In this document: positions 17,304 through 27,921 of the stretch, one piece after another
Layout of the letters: each line of letters starts with the position of its first letter
Numbering within the stretch: position 1 is the first letter of the stretch
DNA from: Clostridiales bacterium
Lineage (GTDB): Bacteria; Bacillota; Clostridia; Saccharofermentanales; Saccharofermentanaceae
NCBI GenBank assembly: GCA_017551625.1
Contig: JAFZLF010000001.1
Location: 1-64,000 of the forward strand
DNA: 64,000 nt
Direction: 5' to 3'
Notes under the pieces: generated by a model
Database searches by the model: none
Seen by the model: only the letters and a program-made list of their open reading frames with translations
What the model was told of the DNA's origin: nothing
Translations under genes and position numbers: made by a program

Positions 17304-20300
17304 ATGAATGACGATCAGAAGAAGCATCTTCTTCTGCAGAAGCTTCTTACAAAGAAGAGGAGCGAAGCAGAGGAAGATGCGAAGACACAAGAAAGAATAA
17401 AGAAGACGGAATATCCATTATCTATGGTACAAAGAGGCATCTGGATGGACTGCCTGATCGATCCGGATAATGCGGTGTATAACATCCCTTTTGCATGTAA
17501 GATCAAAGGACCCCTAGAGATAGATGCCATGAAAGAGGGAATAAGAAGGATTATCGCACGCCACGAAGCCTGGCGCACCGTCATCTGTAAAAATGGTGAG
17601 GATGTTTTTCAGAAGATAAAAGAAGAAGTTGAACTCGACTTCCGCTACTTCGATAAGCGGGGGCAGGGTTATAAAGAAGATGATGTCGCAGAAGAGGGAA
17701 AGAGATTCGTCTCCGAGCCTATCGATCTCGAGAACGGCCCGCTTGTGCGGTTCGCGCTGTATCAGACCGAAGACGAACTGTTTTACTTCGTGCTCTGCGG
17801 TCATCACATCGTATATGACGGTCCTTCGGAAAACCTTTTCTGTGAGGAACTGTCGAAGGAATACTCTTCAGTGATCAGAGGCGAAGGATCTCCGATCGAA
17901 GATCCGAAGATCTGCTACGGCGATTATGCGGAAGATGTCCTGGCGAAGATGGAATCAAAGGAGATCCGATCCCAGATCGAATACTGGAAAACAGAGCTTA
18001 CAGGGATCGATCCGACGGAGTTTCCGACCGATCACGTCCGCCCGGCACTTCGAAGCAGTGTTGGCGGCATGATCTATTTCGATGTTCCGGAAGAAACGGA
18101 AAAGAAGATCAGAGAATATGCCATCTCACGGAAGGTGACCGTGAATGTCGTACTCTTTTCGGTTTTGAACTGTCTTCTGCAGTTTTATACACGAAGTGAG
18201 AATATCTCTGTCGAGATCACGGTCGCAAACCGCGAGGAAGAAGAGATGGAGAAGCTTCTGGGCTGTTTTATCAATAACCTGATCATCGTGACAGAGATGC
18301 ATCCGGAAATGACTTTTGACGAAGTTGTCGCGGCGACAAAAGAAAAGCTCTACAGCGCACTAGGAAGAAGAGATGTGCCGCTAGAGACACTGGTGGAAGC
18401 GGTAAATCCGCCAAGGGATCTGAGCCGCACACCTTTTTCTGAAGTCGGGTTTAACTATAATCCGAGAAGCAGAATGGAGCTGTTCCTGGACAACTGCACC
18501 TGCGAAGCTTTCGGCCTCGGAGATTTCGTTGTGCTGTCTGATGTGAACTTTCAGATCCACGACGCCGAGTCGCTCTACGGCTTTGTGGAATATAACCGCT
18601 CTCTTTATGAAAAAGAAACGATCGAGAGGATCTTGTCGCTGTATCTGATCCTGATGAATACACTTCCCGATGTACCTGGTGAGAAGATCGGGAATATCGA
18701 GGCGGTAAGTGATACCGAAAGGAAGAAGATCCTTACGGAGTTTAATCGCGAAAGAGCATCCAGTCCGATTGAGAAAACGGTCGTGGATCTTTTCGAGGAG
18801 CAGGTGAAAAAGACACCTAAGAATATCGCGATCGTCTTTGAAAACAGAAAACTTACCTATAGGGAATTAAATGAAAAGGCCAACTGGCTATCGCATCTTC
18901 TTCGGGAGAATTATGGCGTAAGACCCGGGGACTTTGTCGCGGTCATCTGTGAAAGAAGTATCGAGATGATCACTGCGATCTACGGTGTTCTAAAATCCGG
19001 CGGCGCGTACCTGCCGATCGATCCGACCTATCCAGAGGACAGAATATCGTATATGCTTTCGGATGCATCCCCGAAGGCGGTCGTCACCTATCAGGCGGAA
19101 GTATCTACGAGCCTTCCGGTGATCGATCTGGGAAAGGATGTCTTTTCGGAAAAAACAGAGGATCCAGAGCATATCGCTTCAGGAGAAGACCGCGCCTACT
19201 GTATCTATACTTCCGGTACTACCGGAGAGGCAAAAGGTGTGCTGATCCGCCATAGAAATCTGGCCGCATATGTCCAGCAGTTTATCGATTATTATAGGAT
19301 AAATGAACATTCTGTCATCCTACAACAGGCGTATATCGGCTTTGATACGTCTGTCGAGGAACTGTATCCTGCGCTTTTGAGCGGTGGCCGGATCGTCGTG
19401 GTGGATAAGGAACACTTACTCGATGCAGAAAGACTGAAGAAGACGATCGTAAGTGAAGGGATCGATCTGATCAGCTGCTCTCCGCTTCTCATCAAGGAGA
19501 TGGATTATCTAAAGGAAACGAAAGTGAGAACACTGATCTCCGGCGGCGATGTGCTGAAGAAAGAATATTTCGAAAGCCTTCGTGATTCGGATATCTCGAT
19601 CTATAACACCTATGGACCGACGGAAGGAACGGTATGCGCTACGTATTACAAGATCGACTATAACGATGAGAACGTAAATATTCCCATCGGAAGACCGATA
19701 TCCGGCGCGCGGGTATATATCCTGAACCATATGTCGCTGTGTGCGGTTGGTGTACCGGGTGAACTGTGCATCGCGGGATCGGGTGTCGCCGAAGGGTATC
19801 TCAATCGTCCGGATCTTACCGCGGAAAAGTTTATAGACGATCCGTTCTTCGGAGGAAAGATGTACCGTACAGGCGATCTGGCCAGATGGCTCCCGAACGG
19901 AAATATCGAGTATCTCGGAAGGATCGATGAGCAGGTGAAGATCCGGGGATTCCGTGTCGAACTCGGCGAGATCGAGAGCCGGATCTTATGCTTCCCGGGG
20001 ATCAGAGACTGTGCGGTGATTGCAAGGACCGATGCTTCAGGCGAAAAAGCGATCTATGCATACTATGTGACGGATCAGGAGATCAGTATTTCGGATGTTC
20101 GTGATCATATCGCTGCGGCCCTTCCGGAATATATGGTCCCTTCCTACATGATGAGGATCGACGCCCTTCCTGTGAATAGAAGCGGTAAGCTCGACAAGCG
20201 GGCGCTTCCGGAGATCGAGGCAAAAACGGATAAAGAATATATCGCACCGAGAAACGAGACGGAGAAGATCATCTGCCGCATTTTCAGTGACATTTTAAAC

Positions 20301-20500
20301 TGCGGGGAAGTCGGCATCAAAGACAGTTTCTTCGCGCTCGGCGGACATTCGCTTCGTGCCACACGTCTTCTGAACCGAATCGAAGAAGAGACCGGTAAGA
20401 GGATCGCGCTGAAGGATATCTTCAGCCGTCCAACACCGGAACAGCTTGCGGAAATCGTAAATAGCGAAGGAGAAAATGCATATTCTCCGATTCCGCAGGC
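17304..20500 (+). other. NRPS starter-position module C-A-T, Lys-like code DTESIGTVC
   Basis: Boundaries are approximate. The pocket is read from FDTSVEE, ISCSPLL, LISGGD and TYGPTEGTVC. It differs from the published Lys code DAESIGSVC at two positions, and Glu239 suits a basic side chain, so Lys is favoured and Orn possible. The N-terminal C domain implies an incoming acyl or aminoacyl donor. Confidence 0.65.
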
Positions 20501-23500
20501 AGAAGTAAAAGAATATTATCCGATGTCGTCGGCGCAGAAGAGGACTTATCTCGTCTGCCAGCTCGATCCGAACGGGATCCTCTATAACATGCCGGAAAGC
20601 TATAGAATCGAGGGAGATGTGGACCCGGATGCGCTGAAAAATGCCCTGCAGGCCCTGATCGACCGTCACGAGATCCTTCGGACGCAGTTCCTGATGGTGG
20701 ATGGAGAACCGGTGCAGAAGATCCTTCCGTATGCCGATGCGGACTTTGAATTCATTAAAGATGAGACGACGGAGGAAGCCGAGTTGATCGGATCTTTCGC
20801 CCGTCCTTTCGATCTATCTTCGGTACCGCTTTTCCGCGTGCAGCTGGTGGATCGCGGGGACCATTTCCTCTTCAATATGGACACGCACCATATCATCGGC
20901 GACGGCATGAGTGCCGGAACTTTTATAAAAGAATTGAACACGCTCTATAACGGCGGCGTTCTGCCTCCTCTTACACATCAGTTCAAAGACTACAGCGAGT
21001 GGATGCGCTCCCGGGATCTAAGCGGCCAGAAGGCCTACTGGACCAGTCAGTTCGACGAGGACATCCCTGTACTGGATATGCCTCTCGATTTCGTAAGGCC
21101 CCAGGAGCAGAGCTATAAGGGCGCGATGCTTACGGCTCCTTCGGGAAAAGATCTGGCCCGGAAGATCCGCGAGCTCTCTTCCTCGACGGGAAGCACGGAA
21201 TTCATGGTATTTCTTTCTGCGGCCATGGTGCTTCTCAGTAAGTACAGCCGGCAGGAAGACATCGTTATCGGATCCCCGATCAGCGGAAGAACACATAAAG
21301 ATACCGAAGAAATGCTCGGCATGTTCGTCAACACCCTGGCTCTGCGCGGGCAGCCGGAAGGGAAGAAGACATATCGTGAGTTCCTCTCCGAAGTGAAGCA
21401 GACCTGCCTTAAGGCCTACGAGAACCAGGAATATCCTTTCGAAGAACTGGTGGAAGCGGTCGATGTGGAGCGGGATCTGTCGAGAAACCCGCTGTTCGAT
21501 GTCATGCTGGTCCTCCAGAATAACGAAGAAGAGAAGATCCGGTTCGGATCTTCCGAGGTCACGATGGCCGAGACAACAGACACCATCGCTAAGATCGACC
21601 TGTCCTTCGATATCTGGGAGGAGCAGGGAGAATATATCATCGGAATGGAATACTGTACGGATCTTTTCCGGAAAGAAAGCGCGCAGAAGATACTCTCGCA
21701 TTTCCTGGTCCTGCTTCAAAAGCTCACGGAATCGCCGGAAGAGCGCCTCGCGGATGTCGAGATGCTGGACGATATGGAACGGGAGCAGGTCCTCGTTGCC
21801 TTGAATGCGACAGAGACGGAATACCCGAAGGAGAAGACGGTCGTTGAACTATTTGAGGAGCAGGTCGAAAAGACCCCGGATCATGACGCTGTCGTATTCG
21901 AAGGAGAAAAACTCACCTACCGGGAGCTCGATGAAAAAGCGGCGCGCCTGGCGGCCACGCTCCGCGGAAAATACGGCGTCGGCCCGGGCGATTTCGTCGC
22001 GATGCTGACGGAAAGAAGTGTAGAGATGCTCGTCGGGATCTTCGGGATCCTTAAGGCGGGCGGGGCATATGTCCCGATGGATCCGACCTATCCGGAGGAC
22101 CGCATCGCCTATATGCTTTCGGATGCAGCGCCCAAGGCGATCCTGACATATAAGACGAAGATCAGTACGAATATCCCAGTGATCGACCTGGAAAGAACGG
22201 AATCGTATTCGGAAAGATCTGAAAAATGCACGAGAGGAAGCACGCCGGAGGATCTTTGCTACTGCATCTATACCTCCGGTACGACCGGACGCCCGAAAGG
22301 CGTTCTGATCGAGAATAGAGGCGTTTGTAACCTTGTTACATACTTGAAAAACGCGCTGGAAGTCGATGAAAATGACCATGTTCTGTGGTTCTCGAACTAT
22401 ATCTTCGACGGATCGGTCTTCGAGATGCTCCTGTCGGTCATGAACGGAGCTACACTCTTCATCCCGACGGACGAGACGGTCCGGGATATCGACGCGATGA
22501 GAAGATATGTCGCGGAAAATAAGATCTCTATTTCCTATTTCCCGCCCCAGTACTATGAGCAGGGAAAGATCGCGCTTTCAAAATATATCATTACCGCAGG
22601 TTCGGCGGCCAGTATGTCGGTCGTCCGCTCGATCCTTCAAAACTGCCATTACATCAATTCCTACGGCCCGACCGAGGCGACCGTATGTATCAGTAACTGG
22701 ATCGTGGAAAAGGGGCAGGTCCCGGAGAATGTGACGATCGGAAAACCGGTACAGAATGCAAAAGTATATATCGTGCAGGGAAATACGCTCTGCGGGATCG
22801 GTGTTCCGGGCGAACTCTGCGTCTCCGGTGCGGGCCTGGCGAGAGGCTATCTGAACCGCCCGGATCTTACCGCGGAGAAATTTGTGGAGAACCCGTTCGG
22901 CGAAGGAAGGATGTACCATACGGGCGACCTGGCCAGATGGCTCCCGGACGGAAATATCGAGTATCTCGGACGAATCGACGAGCAGGTGAAGATACGAGGC
23001 TACCGTGTCGAACTCGGTGAGATCGACAGTAAGATCCGCGAGATCGAGGAAATAAAAGACTGCGCCGTGATCGCAAGAAATGATATCAGCGGCGAAAAGG
23101 CGATCTATGCCTATCTCGTAAGTGAGAAGGAGATCCGCACATCGGAAGTGCGGGATATCCTTTCCGGTTCGCTTCCGGACTACATGATCCCTTCTTACAT
23201 GATGCAGATCGACAGTATCCCGATGACAAGAAACGGAAAGCTCGATAAGCGCGCGCTTCCGGAGATCGAGGCAAAAACGGATAATGAATATGTTGCGCCG
23301 AAAAATGAGACGGAAGCGATCATCTGCAGCATCTTCAGCGAGATCCTCCATGTGGAAAAGGTGAGCGTCAAGGACAGTTTCTTCGCCTTGAGCGGCCATT
23401 CCCTCCGGGCCACGCGACTGGTGAACCGGATCGAAGAAATGACCGGAAAACGCCTGCCTCTCAAGTCCGTTTTCAGCAGCCCGACACCGGAGAAACTGGC

Positions 23501-26500
23501 AGAACTTGTAAGCGGTGATCAGAAGGCGGAGTTCCTCAGTATCCCGCATGCGGAAGAAAAAGAATACTATCCGATGTCGTCTTCCCAGAAGCGCACCTAT
23601 CTCATCTCCCAGATGGATCCCGACAGCATCCTATATAACATGCCGGAACATCTGATACTTCGAGGACCTGTGGATCCGGAAAAACTTCAGAATGCTCTTC
23701 AGACCCTGATCGACCGCCACGAGATCCTTCGGACGCAGTTCCTTATGGTTAACGGCGAGCCGGTCCAGAAGATCCTGCCGCATGTGGACGCGTTCTTTTC
23801 GTATCGAAAAGATCCGGTTATGGAGCAGCAGCAGATCATCGAAGAATTCGTTAAGCCCTTCGAGCTAAATAACCCGCCGCTCGTGCGCGTGCAGCTCATC
23901 GACCGGGGAGATCACCATCTCCTTTCCATCGATATGCACCATATCGTGGGCGACGGTATGAGCATCGGCACATTTACCAGAGAATTGAATGCACTTTATA
24001 ACGGGGAAGAACTTCCGGTTCTGACGCATCAGTTTAAAGACTACAGTGAATGGATGAGCAGTAGAGACTTAAGCTCTCAGGCGCTTTACTGGAAACGGCA
24101 GTTCGAAGATTCAATACCGGTCCTGGATATGCCTCTTGATTTTATCCGTCCGCAGGAGCAGAGCACCCGCGGATCCATGGTTTTCCTTGATACGGGAACG
24201 GACCTTGGAAGAAGGATCCGGGAGCTTTCGCAGAAGTCAGGAACGACGGAGTTTATGGTGCTCCTTTCTGCCGCGATGGTGCTTCTTTCTAAGTACAGCC
24301 GGCAGGACGATATCGTCATCGGAACGCCGATCAGCGGAAGAACGCATAAAGATACCGAAGGCATGCTCGGCATGTTTATTAACACGCTGGCCATGCGCGG
24401 AAGACCGGAAGGAAAGAAGACATATCTGGAGTTCCTGTCCGAAATCAGGGAGACCTGCCTTAAAGCCTATGAGAATCAGGAATACCCGTTCGAGGAACTT
24501 CTGGAGTCTGTTGATGTCGTTCGTGATATGTCCAGAAACCCGCTCTTCGATGTCATGCTGATCCTGCAGAATAACGAAAACGAAGAGATCCGTTTCGCCG
24601 GAGTTCAGGCGGAATATGCCGATGCCGAGGACTATGTGGCGAAATTCGACCTGACCTTCAATATCGGGGTGGGCGAAGACGACTATCAGATCGGACTGGA
24701 ATACTGCACGGATCTTTTCACGAAGAAAAGTGCCGAGCTGATCCTGACGCATTATCTGGAGGTCCTAAATGAGCTGACGAGATCGCCGGAAAAACGCATT
24801 GAAGATGTCCGCCTGATCAGTGAATGCGAGAAGGCGAAGATCACGAAGGAGTTTAACGAAACGGATACCGAATATCCGCGTGACATGACGGTGGTCGAGC
24901 GCTTCGAAGAACAGGTCAGGAAGACCCCGGAGACCGTTGCGGCGGTATATGGAGAGGAGAGCCTCACCTACCGCGAATTAAACGAAAGAGCAAATCAATT
25001 GGCGCATACACTTCGGGAAAAGTACGGCGTGGGACCGGATGATTTTGTCGCCATGTTCACGGAAAGAAGCCTGGAGATGCTCGTGGGCCTCTATGCCGTT
25101 CTTAAAGCCGGCGGTGCCTATGTGCCGATGGATCCGGCCTATCCGAAGGAGCGCACCGACTATATGCTTTCGGACGCAAAGCCGAAAGCGATCCTGACCT
25201 ATCAGGCGAAGATCGAAGCCGATGTTCCGATCCTTCCGATGGAGGACCCGACGATCTATTCCGATCGAAAAGAAGATCCCGAGCACGTAAACGATCCGGA
25301 AGATCTTATGTACTGTATCTATACCTCTGGTACGACGGGACGACCGAAGGGCGTCATGATCAAGCACAGAAATGTCGTCAACTATTCGCATGTCTGTGAA
25401 AAGAGCACGATGGCCTATGCCTACGAAAAGAAGCTTTCCCGCTTTGTTTCCGTGACCAATATGGTCTTCGATATCTTCGTTACGGAAGCCGTTACCACAC
25501 TATGTAACGGGCTGACCGTCTATATCGCAAAGAGCGAAGAACAGTCAGAACTCGATGCCTTCGAAAAGCTTGTAAAGAACAATGACATCGAGATACTTCA
25601 GACGACGCCGAGCCGCATAAAGGGCTTCTTCGCACAGGATCCGGAGACGAAAGTCTTCTCCGGCATGAAGTACATCATGCTCGGCGGCGAAGCGGTCACA
25701 CCGGATGTGGTGGCCCGACTGCACGCGGCCTCGGATGCGGTGGTCGAGAATGTGTACGGGCCTTCGGAGACGACCGTATGGTCCACCTGTTTTACGGCCG
25801 AACGCGATGCTCTCAGTATTCCGATCGGAAGTCCGATCTGTAATACACAGATATACATCGTCGATAAAGATAACCTCTGCGGGATCGGCGTGCCCGGTGA
25901 GCTCTGCATCTCAGGCGACGGCCTCGCCCGAGGCTATCTGAACCGCCCCGATCTGACAGAGGAGAAGTTTGTGGAAAATCCCTTCGGAGAAGGAAGGATG
26001 TACCATACCGGCGATCTGGCAAGATGGCTTCCTGACGGAAACATCGAATATCTTGGCCGAATCGATGAACAGGTCAAGGTCAGAGGCTTCCGTATCGAAC
26101 TCGGTGAGATCGACAGCCGGATCCGGGAGATCGAAGGTATTAGCGACTGCGCCGTGATCGTGCGAAGCGAAGCAAGCGGAGATAAAGCGATCTACGCGTA
26201 TCTCGTAAGCGATAAGGAGATGGATCTGTCATCGGTAAGAGATGCTCTCGCCAAAACGCTTCCCGAGTATATGGTCCCGTCGTATTTTGCTCAGATCGGG
26301 AAAATCCCGGTAAACCGAAACGGAAAGCTCGATAAACGGGCGCTTCCGGATATTGAGGCGAAAGCAGGGATCGAGTATGTCGCTCCACGAAATGAACTGG
26401 AGCGTACGATCGCTTCTGTATTTGAAGAGATGCTGGGGATAGAAAAAGCCGGCATCAACGACAATATCTTCGAACTGGGCGGAAACTCCCTGAAGATCAT

Positions 26501-27872
26501 CCGCATTTCTTCAAAGCTCAAGCTTCTGAATATTCCGGTTTCTACAAAAGACCTGCATACGCATACGACGATCGCCCAGCTTTCGGAGTTCCTCGGCGCT
26601 TGCTTTGAAGATCTTCCGGTGGATGCTTCGGGTAAGGCCGATACGTCGAAGATCTCGGTCACCATGTTCGAGCCGCAGGTCCTGGAAGGAAAGAAGATCG
26701 TAAACGACAGTGTTCTGGAGGCAATTGAAAAATACAAGCACAATCTGGACGGAAAGAACGTCGTGAAGAGCTTTACTCCGAACTATATGCAGAATTACTA
26801 TCTGCATCTTTCGGTCGAGGATACGTCCATCATCGGTGTCTGTCTGAATGTGTCGGGCGTAGCTCTTTCGGATCTGAAGACCGCTCTTACTAAGATGGTC
26901 ACGGACCAGAGCGCGCTTCGGACCTGCTATTCCGATGAGACGGAAAAATTGACCGAGTACGGAGCTGGCGCATGGGAGATCCCCTATATTACGGCATCCC
27001 AGGCAGAAAGCCGGCAATCCGTATCGACCTGTCTTTTCAAGCATGAGGTAAAAGACGGGACGGATATTCTTCCGGTCATCCTGATCGCAGGAACAGTGGG
27101 CGGCGATCTCGAAGTATATATCGCAGCCAATCACGCACTGTGGGATCGAAGCAGCTGCGATATCGTATCGGATCTTTTGGAAACGTATCTAAAAGATCCG
27201 GAAGGCGCGAGATCTCCGGATCTATCCTACAGTGACTATGTGATCCGAAGAAGTTCCTCCGGGGTCTCTTCCCATGAAAAAGAATCGCAGGACTATATTC
27301 ACCGCACGATCGATGCATATAAGGCAAGATCGGCTCAGGCATACGTCAATAAGGCTTTCAGCGTAACGCTCAAGCGAAAAGAAAACGAGAAATACGATGT
27401 GGCCTGGCTGATGGGAAAGTTCAGCCGGATCAGCGATGCCGAAGACTTAAGCGCGATCCCGTTCTTCATGCTCTATCACTGCCGAGATGAAAAATCGGTC
27501 AACACGCTCGGCTATTACATCGACTATGTACCATGTGTGTTCGATAAGGACAAGCAGGTGATCCGCTTCTACGATGAAGCCATCCGGAAGCTGGAAGAGG
27601 GGAGTGCGGAATACCGCTTCCTCTGCGATGAATATGCGGCGGGGATCTGTGACGATATTCCCATGGTCAACTTGAAGGAATCGATCGATGATCTGAAACG
27701 AGAGGATATCGGCATGATCGAGATCTACGACATGGGGAAAGAGAATGCGCAGGAAGGCATCGAGTGCTGCCTTGACGGAGATCTCGTCTATGTGGGCATG
27801 GGATTTCATATGAAAAATGTTTCGGATGAAGAATTCATGGAAAGGATCCAGAAAGCTTTCTCGATCCTATGA
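17304..27872 (+). CDS. Three-module NRPS, (C-A-T)x3 with terminal condensation-like domain
   Basis: A 3522-residue NRPS. Order: N-terminal basic helix (KKHLLLQKLLTKK), C1 (HHIVYDG at 167), A1 (TSGTTG 636), T1 (Ser1016), C2 (HHIIGDG 1195), A2 (1657), T2 (Ser2033, motif LSGHSL, with Ser for the usual first Gly), C3 (HHIVGDG 2212), A3 (2674), T3 (Ser3062 in GGNSL), then a ~400-residue condensation-like domain with NHALWDR at 3276. Codes by hand: DTESIGTVC (Lys-like), DGFYIASVC (unassigned), DITQMGVVW (Gly-like). No E or thioesterase domain. It lies 31 bp after the kinase fusion, with a weak Shine-Dalgarno, in the same operon. C1, A1 and A2 are close paralogues of the first domains of the giant NRPS at 32218, so the two lines may share a starter and make related products. 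Codons are G/C-richer than in the giant gene's 3' half. Confidence 0.96.
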   Translation: MNDDQKKHLLLQKLLTKKRSEAEEDAKTQERIKKTEYPLSMVQRGIWMDCLIDPDNAVYNIPFACKIKGPLEIDAMKEGIRRIIARHEAWRTVICKNGEDVFQKIKEEVELDFRYFDKRGQGYKEDDVAEEGKRFVSEPIDLENGPLVRFALYQTEDELFYFVLCGHHIVYDGPSENLFCEELSKEYSSVIRGEGSPIEDPKICYGDYAEDVLAKMESKEIRSQIEYWKTELTGIDPTEFPTDHVRPALRSSVGGMIYFDVPEETEKKIREYAISRKVTVNVVLFSVLNCLLQFYTRSENISVEITVANREEEEMEKLLGCFINNLIIVTEMHPEMTFDEVVAATKEKLYSALGRRDVPLETLVEAVNPPRDLSRTPFSEVGFNYNPRSRMELFLDNCTCEAFGLGDFVVLSDVNFQIHDAESLYGFVEYNRSLYEKETIERILSLYLILMNTLPDVPGEKIGNIEAVSDTERKKILTEFNRERASSPIEKTVVDLFEEQVKKTPKNIAIVFENRKLTYRELNEKANWLSHLLRENYGVRPGDFVAVICERSIEMITAIYGVLKSGGAYLPIDPTYPEDRISYMLSDASPKAVVTYQAEVSTSLPVIDLGKDVFSEKTEDPEHIASGEDRAYCIYTSGTTGEAKGVLIRHRNLAAYVQQFIDYYRINEHSVILQQAYIGFDTSVEELYPALLSGGRIVVVDKEHLLDAERLKKTIVSEGIDLISCSPLLIKEMDYLKETKVRTLISGGDVLKKEYFESLRDSDISIYNTYGPTEGTVCATYYKIDYNDENVNIPIGRPISGARVYILNHMSLCAVGVPGELCIAGSGVAEGYLNRPDLTAEKFIDDPFFGGKMYRTGDLARWLPNGNIEYLGRIDEQVKIRGFRVELGEIESRILCFPGIRDCAVIARTDASGEKAIYAYYVTDQEISISDVRDHIAAALPEYMVPSYMMRIDALPVNRSGKLDKRALPEIEAKTDKEYIAPRNETEKIICRIFSDILNCGEVGIKDSFFALGGHSLRATRLLNRIEEETGKRIALKDIFSRPTPEQLAEIVNSEGENAYSPIPQAEVKEYYPMSSAQKRTYLVCQLDPNGILYNMPESYRIEGDVDPDALKNALQALIDRHEILRTQFLMVDGEPVQKILPYADADFEFIKDETTEEAELIGSFARPFDLSSVPLFRVQLVDRGDHFLFNMDTHHIIGDGMSAGTFIKELNTLYNGGVLPPLTHQFKDYSEWMRSRDLSGQKAYWTSQFDEDIPVLDMPLDFVRPQEQSYKGAMLTAPSGKDLARKIRELSSSTGSTEFMVFLSAAMVLLSKYSRQEDIVIGSPISGRTHKDTEEMLGMFVNTLALRGQPEGKKTYREFLSEVKQTCLKAYENQEYPFEELVEAVDVERDLSRNPLFDVMLVLQNNEEEKIRFGSSEVTMAETTDTIAKIDLSFDIWEEQGEYIIGMEYCTDLFRKESAQKILSHFLVLLQKLTESPEERLADVEMLDDMEREQVLVALNATETEYPKEKTVVELFEEQVEKTPDHDAVVFEGEKLTYRELDEKAARLAATLRGKYGVGPGDFVAMLTERSVEMLVGIFGILKAGGAYVPMDPTYPEDRIAYMLSDAAPKAILTYKTKISTNIPVIDLERTESYSERSEKCTRGSTPEDLCYCIYTSGTTGRPKGVLIENRGVCNLVTYLKNALEVDENDHVLWFSNYIFDGSVFEMLLSVMNGATLFIPTDETVRDIDAMRRYVAENKISISYFPPQYYEQGKIALSKYIITAGSAASMSVVRSILQNCHYINSYGPTEATVCISNWIVEKGQVPENVTIGKPVQNAKVYIVQGNTLCGIGVPGELCVSGAGLARGYLNRPDLTAEKFVENPFGEGRMYHTGDLARWLPDGNIEYLGRIDEQVKIRGYRVELGEIDSKIREIEEIKDCAVIARNDISGEKAIYAYLVSEKEIRTSEVRDILSGSLPDYMIPSYMMQIDSIPMTRNGKLDKRALPEIEAKTDNEYVAPKNETEAIICSIFSEILHVEKVSVKDSFFALSGHSLRATRLVNRIEEMTGKRLPLKSVFSSPTPEKLAELVSGDQKAEFLSIPHAEEKEYYPMSSSQKRTYLISQMDPDSILYNMPEHLILRGPVDPEKLQNALQTLIDRHEILRTQFLMVNGEPVQKILPHVDAFFSYRKDPVMEQQQIIEEFVKPFELNNPPLVRVQLIDRGDHHLLSIDMHHIVGDGMSIGTFTRELNALYNGEELPVLTHQFKDYSEWMSSRDLSSQALYWKRQFEDSIPVLDMPLDFIRPQEQSTRGSMVFLDTGTDLGRRIRELSQKSGTTEFMVLLSAAMVLLSKYSRQDDIVIGTPISGRTHKDTEGMLGMFINTLAMRGRPEGKKTYLEFLSEIRETCLKAYENQEYPFEELLESVDVVRDMSRNPLFDVMLILQNNENEEIRFAGVQAEYADAEDYVAKFDLTFNIGVGEDDYQIGLEYCTDLFTKKSAELILTHYLEVLNELTRSPEKRIEDVRLISECEKAKITKEFNETDTEYPRDMTVVERFEEQVRKTPETVAAVYGEESLTYRELNERANQLAHTLREKYGVGPDDFVAMFTERSLEMLVGLYAVLKAGGAYVPMDPAYPKERTDYMLSDAKPKAILTYQAKIEADVPILPMEDPTIYSDRKEDPEHVNDPEDLMYCIYTSGTTGRPKGVMIKHRNVVNYSHVCEKSTMAYAYEKKLSRFVSVTNMVFDIFVTEAVTTLCNGLTVYIAKSEEQSELDAFEKLVKNNDIEILQTTPSRIKGFFAQDPETKVFSGMKYIMLGGEAVTPDVVARLHAASDAVVENVYGPSETTVWSTCFTAERDALSIPIGSPICNTQIYIVDKDNLCGIGVPGELCISGDGLARGYLNRPDLTEEKFVENPFGEGRMYHTGDLARWLPDGNIEYLGRIDEQVKVRGFRIELGEIDSRIREIEGISDCAVIVRSEASGDKAIYAYLVSDKEMDLSSVRDALAKTLPEYMVPSYFAQIGKIPVNRNGKLDKRALPDIEAKAGIEYVAPRNELERTIASVFEEMLGIEKAGINDNIFELGGNSLKIIRISSKLKLLNIPVSTKDLHTHTTIAQLSEFLGACFEDLPVDASGKADTSKISVTMFEPQVLEGKKIVNDSVLEAIEKYKHNLDGKNVVKSFTPNYMQNYYLHLSVEDTSIIGVCLNVSGVALSDLKTALTKMVTDQSALRTCYSDETEKLTEYGAGAWEIPYITASQAESRQSVSTCLFKHEVKDGTDILPVILIAGTVGGDLEVYIAANHALWDRSSCDIVSDLLETYLKDPEGARSPDLSYSDYVIRRSSSGVSSHEKESQDYIHRTIDAYKARSAQAYVNKAFSVTLKRKENEKYDVAWLMGKFSRISDAEDLSAIPFFMLYHCRDEKSVNTLGYYIDYVPCVFDKDKQVIRFYDEAIRKLEEGSAEYRFLCDEYAAGICDDIPMVNLKESIDDLKREDIGMIEIYDMGKENAQEGIECCLDGDLVYVGMGFHMKNVSDEEFMERIQKAFSIL
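20501..23560 (+). other. NRPS module C-A-T, unassigned code DGFYIASVC
   Basis: Boundaries are approximate. The pocket is read from FDGSVFE, ISYFPPQ, IITAGS and SYGPTEATVC. Four A domains in the window share this code type. Ala301 and Cys331 resemble aromatic-residue pockets, but Gly236 and Tyr278 do not fit any code I know. The carrier motif is LSGHSL with the phosphopantetheine Ser2033 intact. Confidence 0.6.
23561..26610 (+). other. NRPS module C-A-T, Gly-like code DITQMGVVW
   Basis: Boundaries are approximate. The pocket is read from FDIFVTE, LQTTPS, IMLGGE and VYGPSETTVW. The code keeps Asp235, Ile236, Gln278, Gly301 and Trp331 of the known Gly code DILQLGLIW, with conservative changes at 299, 322 and 330. 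Only Thr239 differs in kind. Glycine is a moderate-confidence guess. Confidence 0.55.
26641..27872 (+). other. Terminal condensation-like domain with NHxxxD motif
   Basis: This domain follows the last carrier domain. The active-site loop is NHALWDRSS (3276-3284): first His replaced by Asn, second His and Asp kept, Gly replaced by Arg. A later YYIDYVP segment matches the region of C domains after the conserved R..N..G strand. It is clearly paralogous to the end of the giant NRPS (NHALWDRTS). Release or cyclization is inferred from position and the absence of a thioesterase. Confidence 0.6.
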
Positions 27873-27921
27873 CGATCATAAACGTGTTAATCAAAAAAAG
27901 AGAAAATAACGGAGGTTTAAG

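Noticed and set aside
22578..23549. Several long minus-strand ORFs inside the NRPS genes (for example 22578-23549, 43555-44610, 53653-54540)
   Set aside because: Each is the complement of a conserved NRPS domain, and the same nonsense reading recurs in every paralogous module, as expected for shadows.
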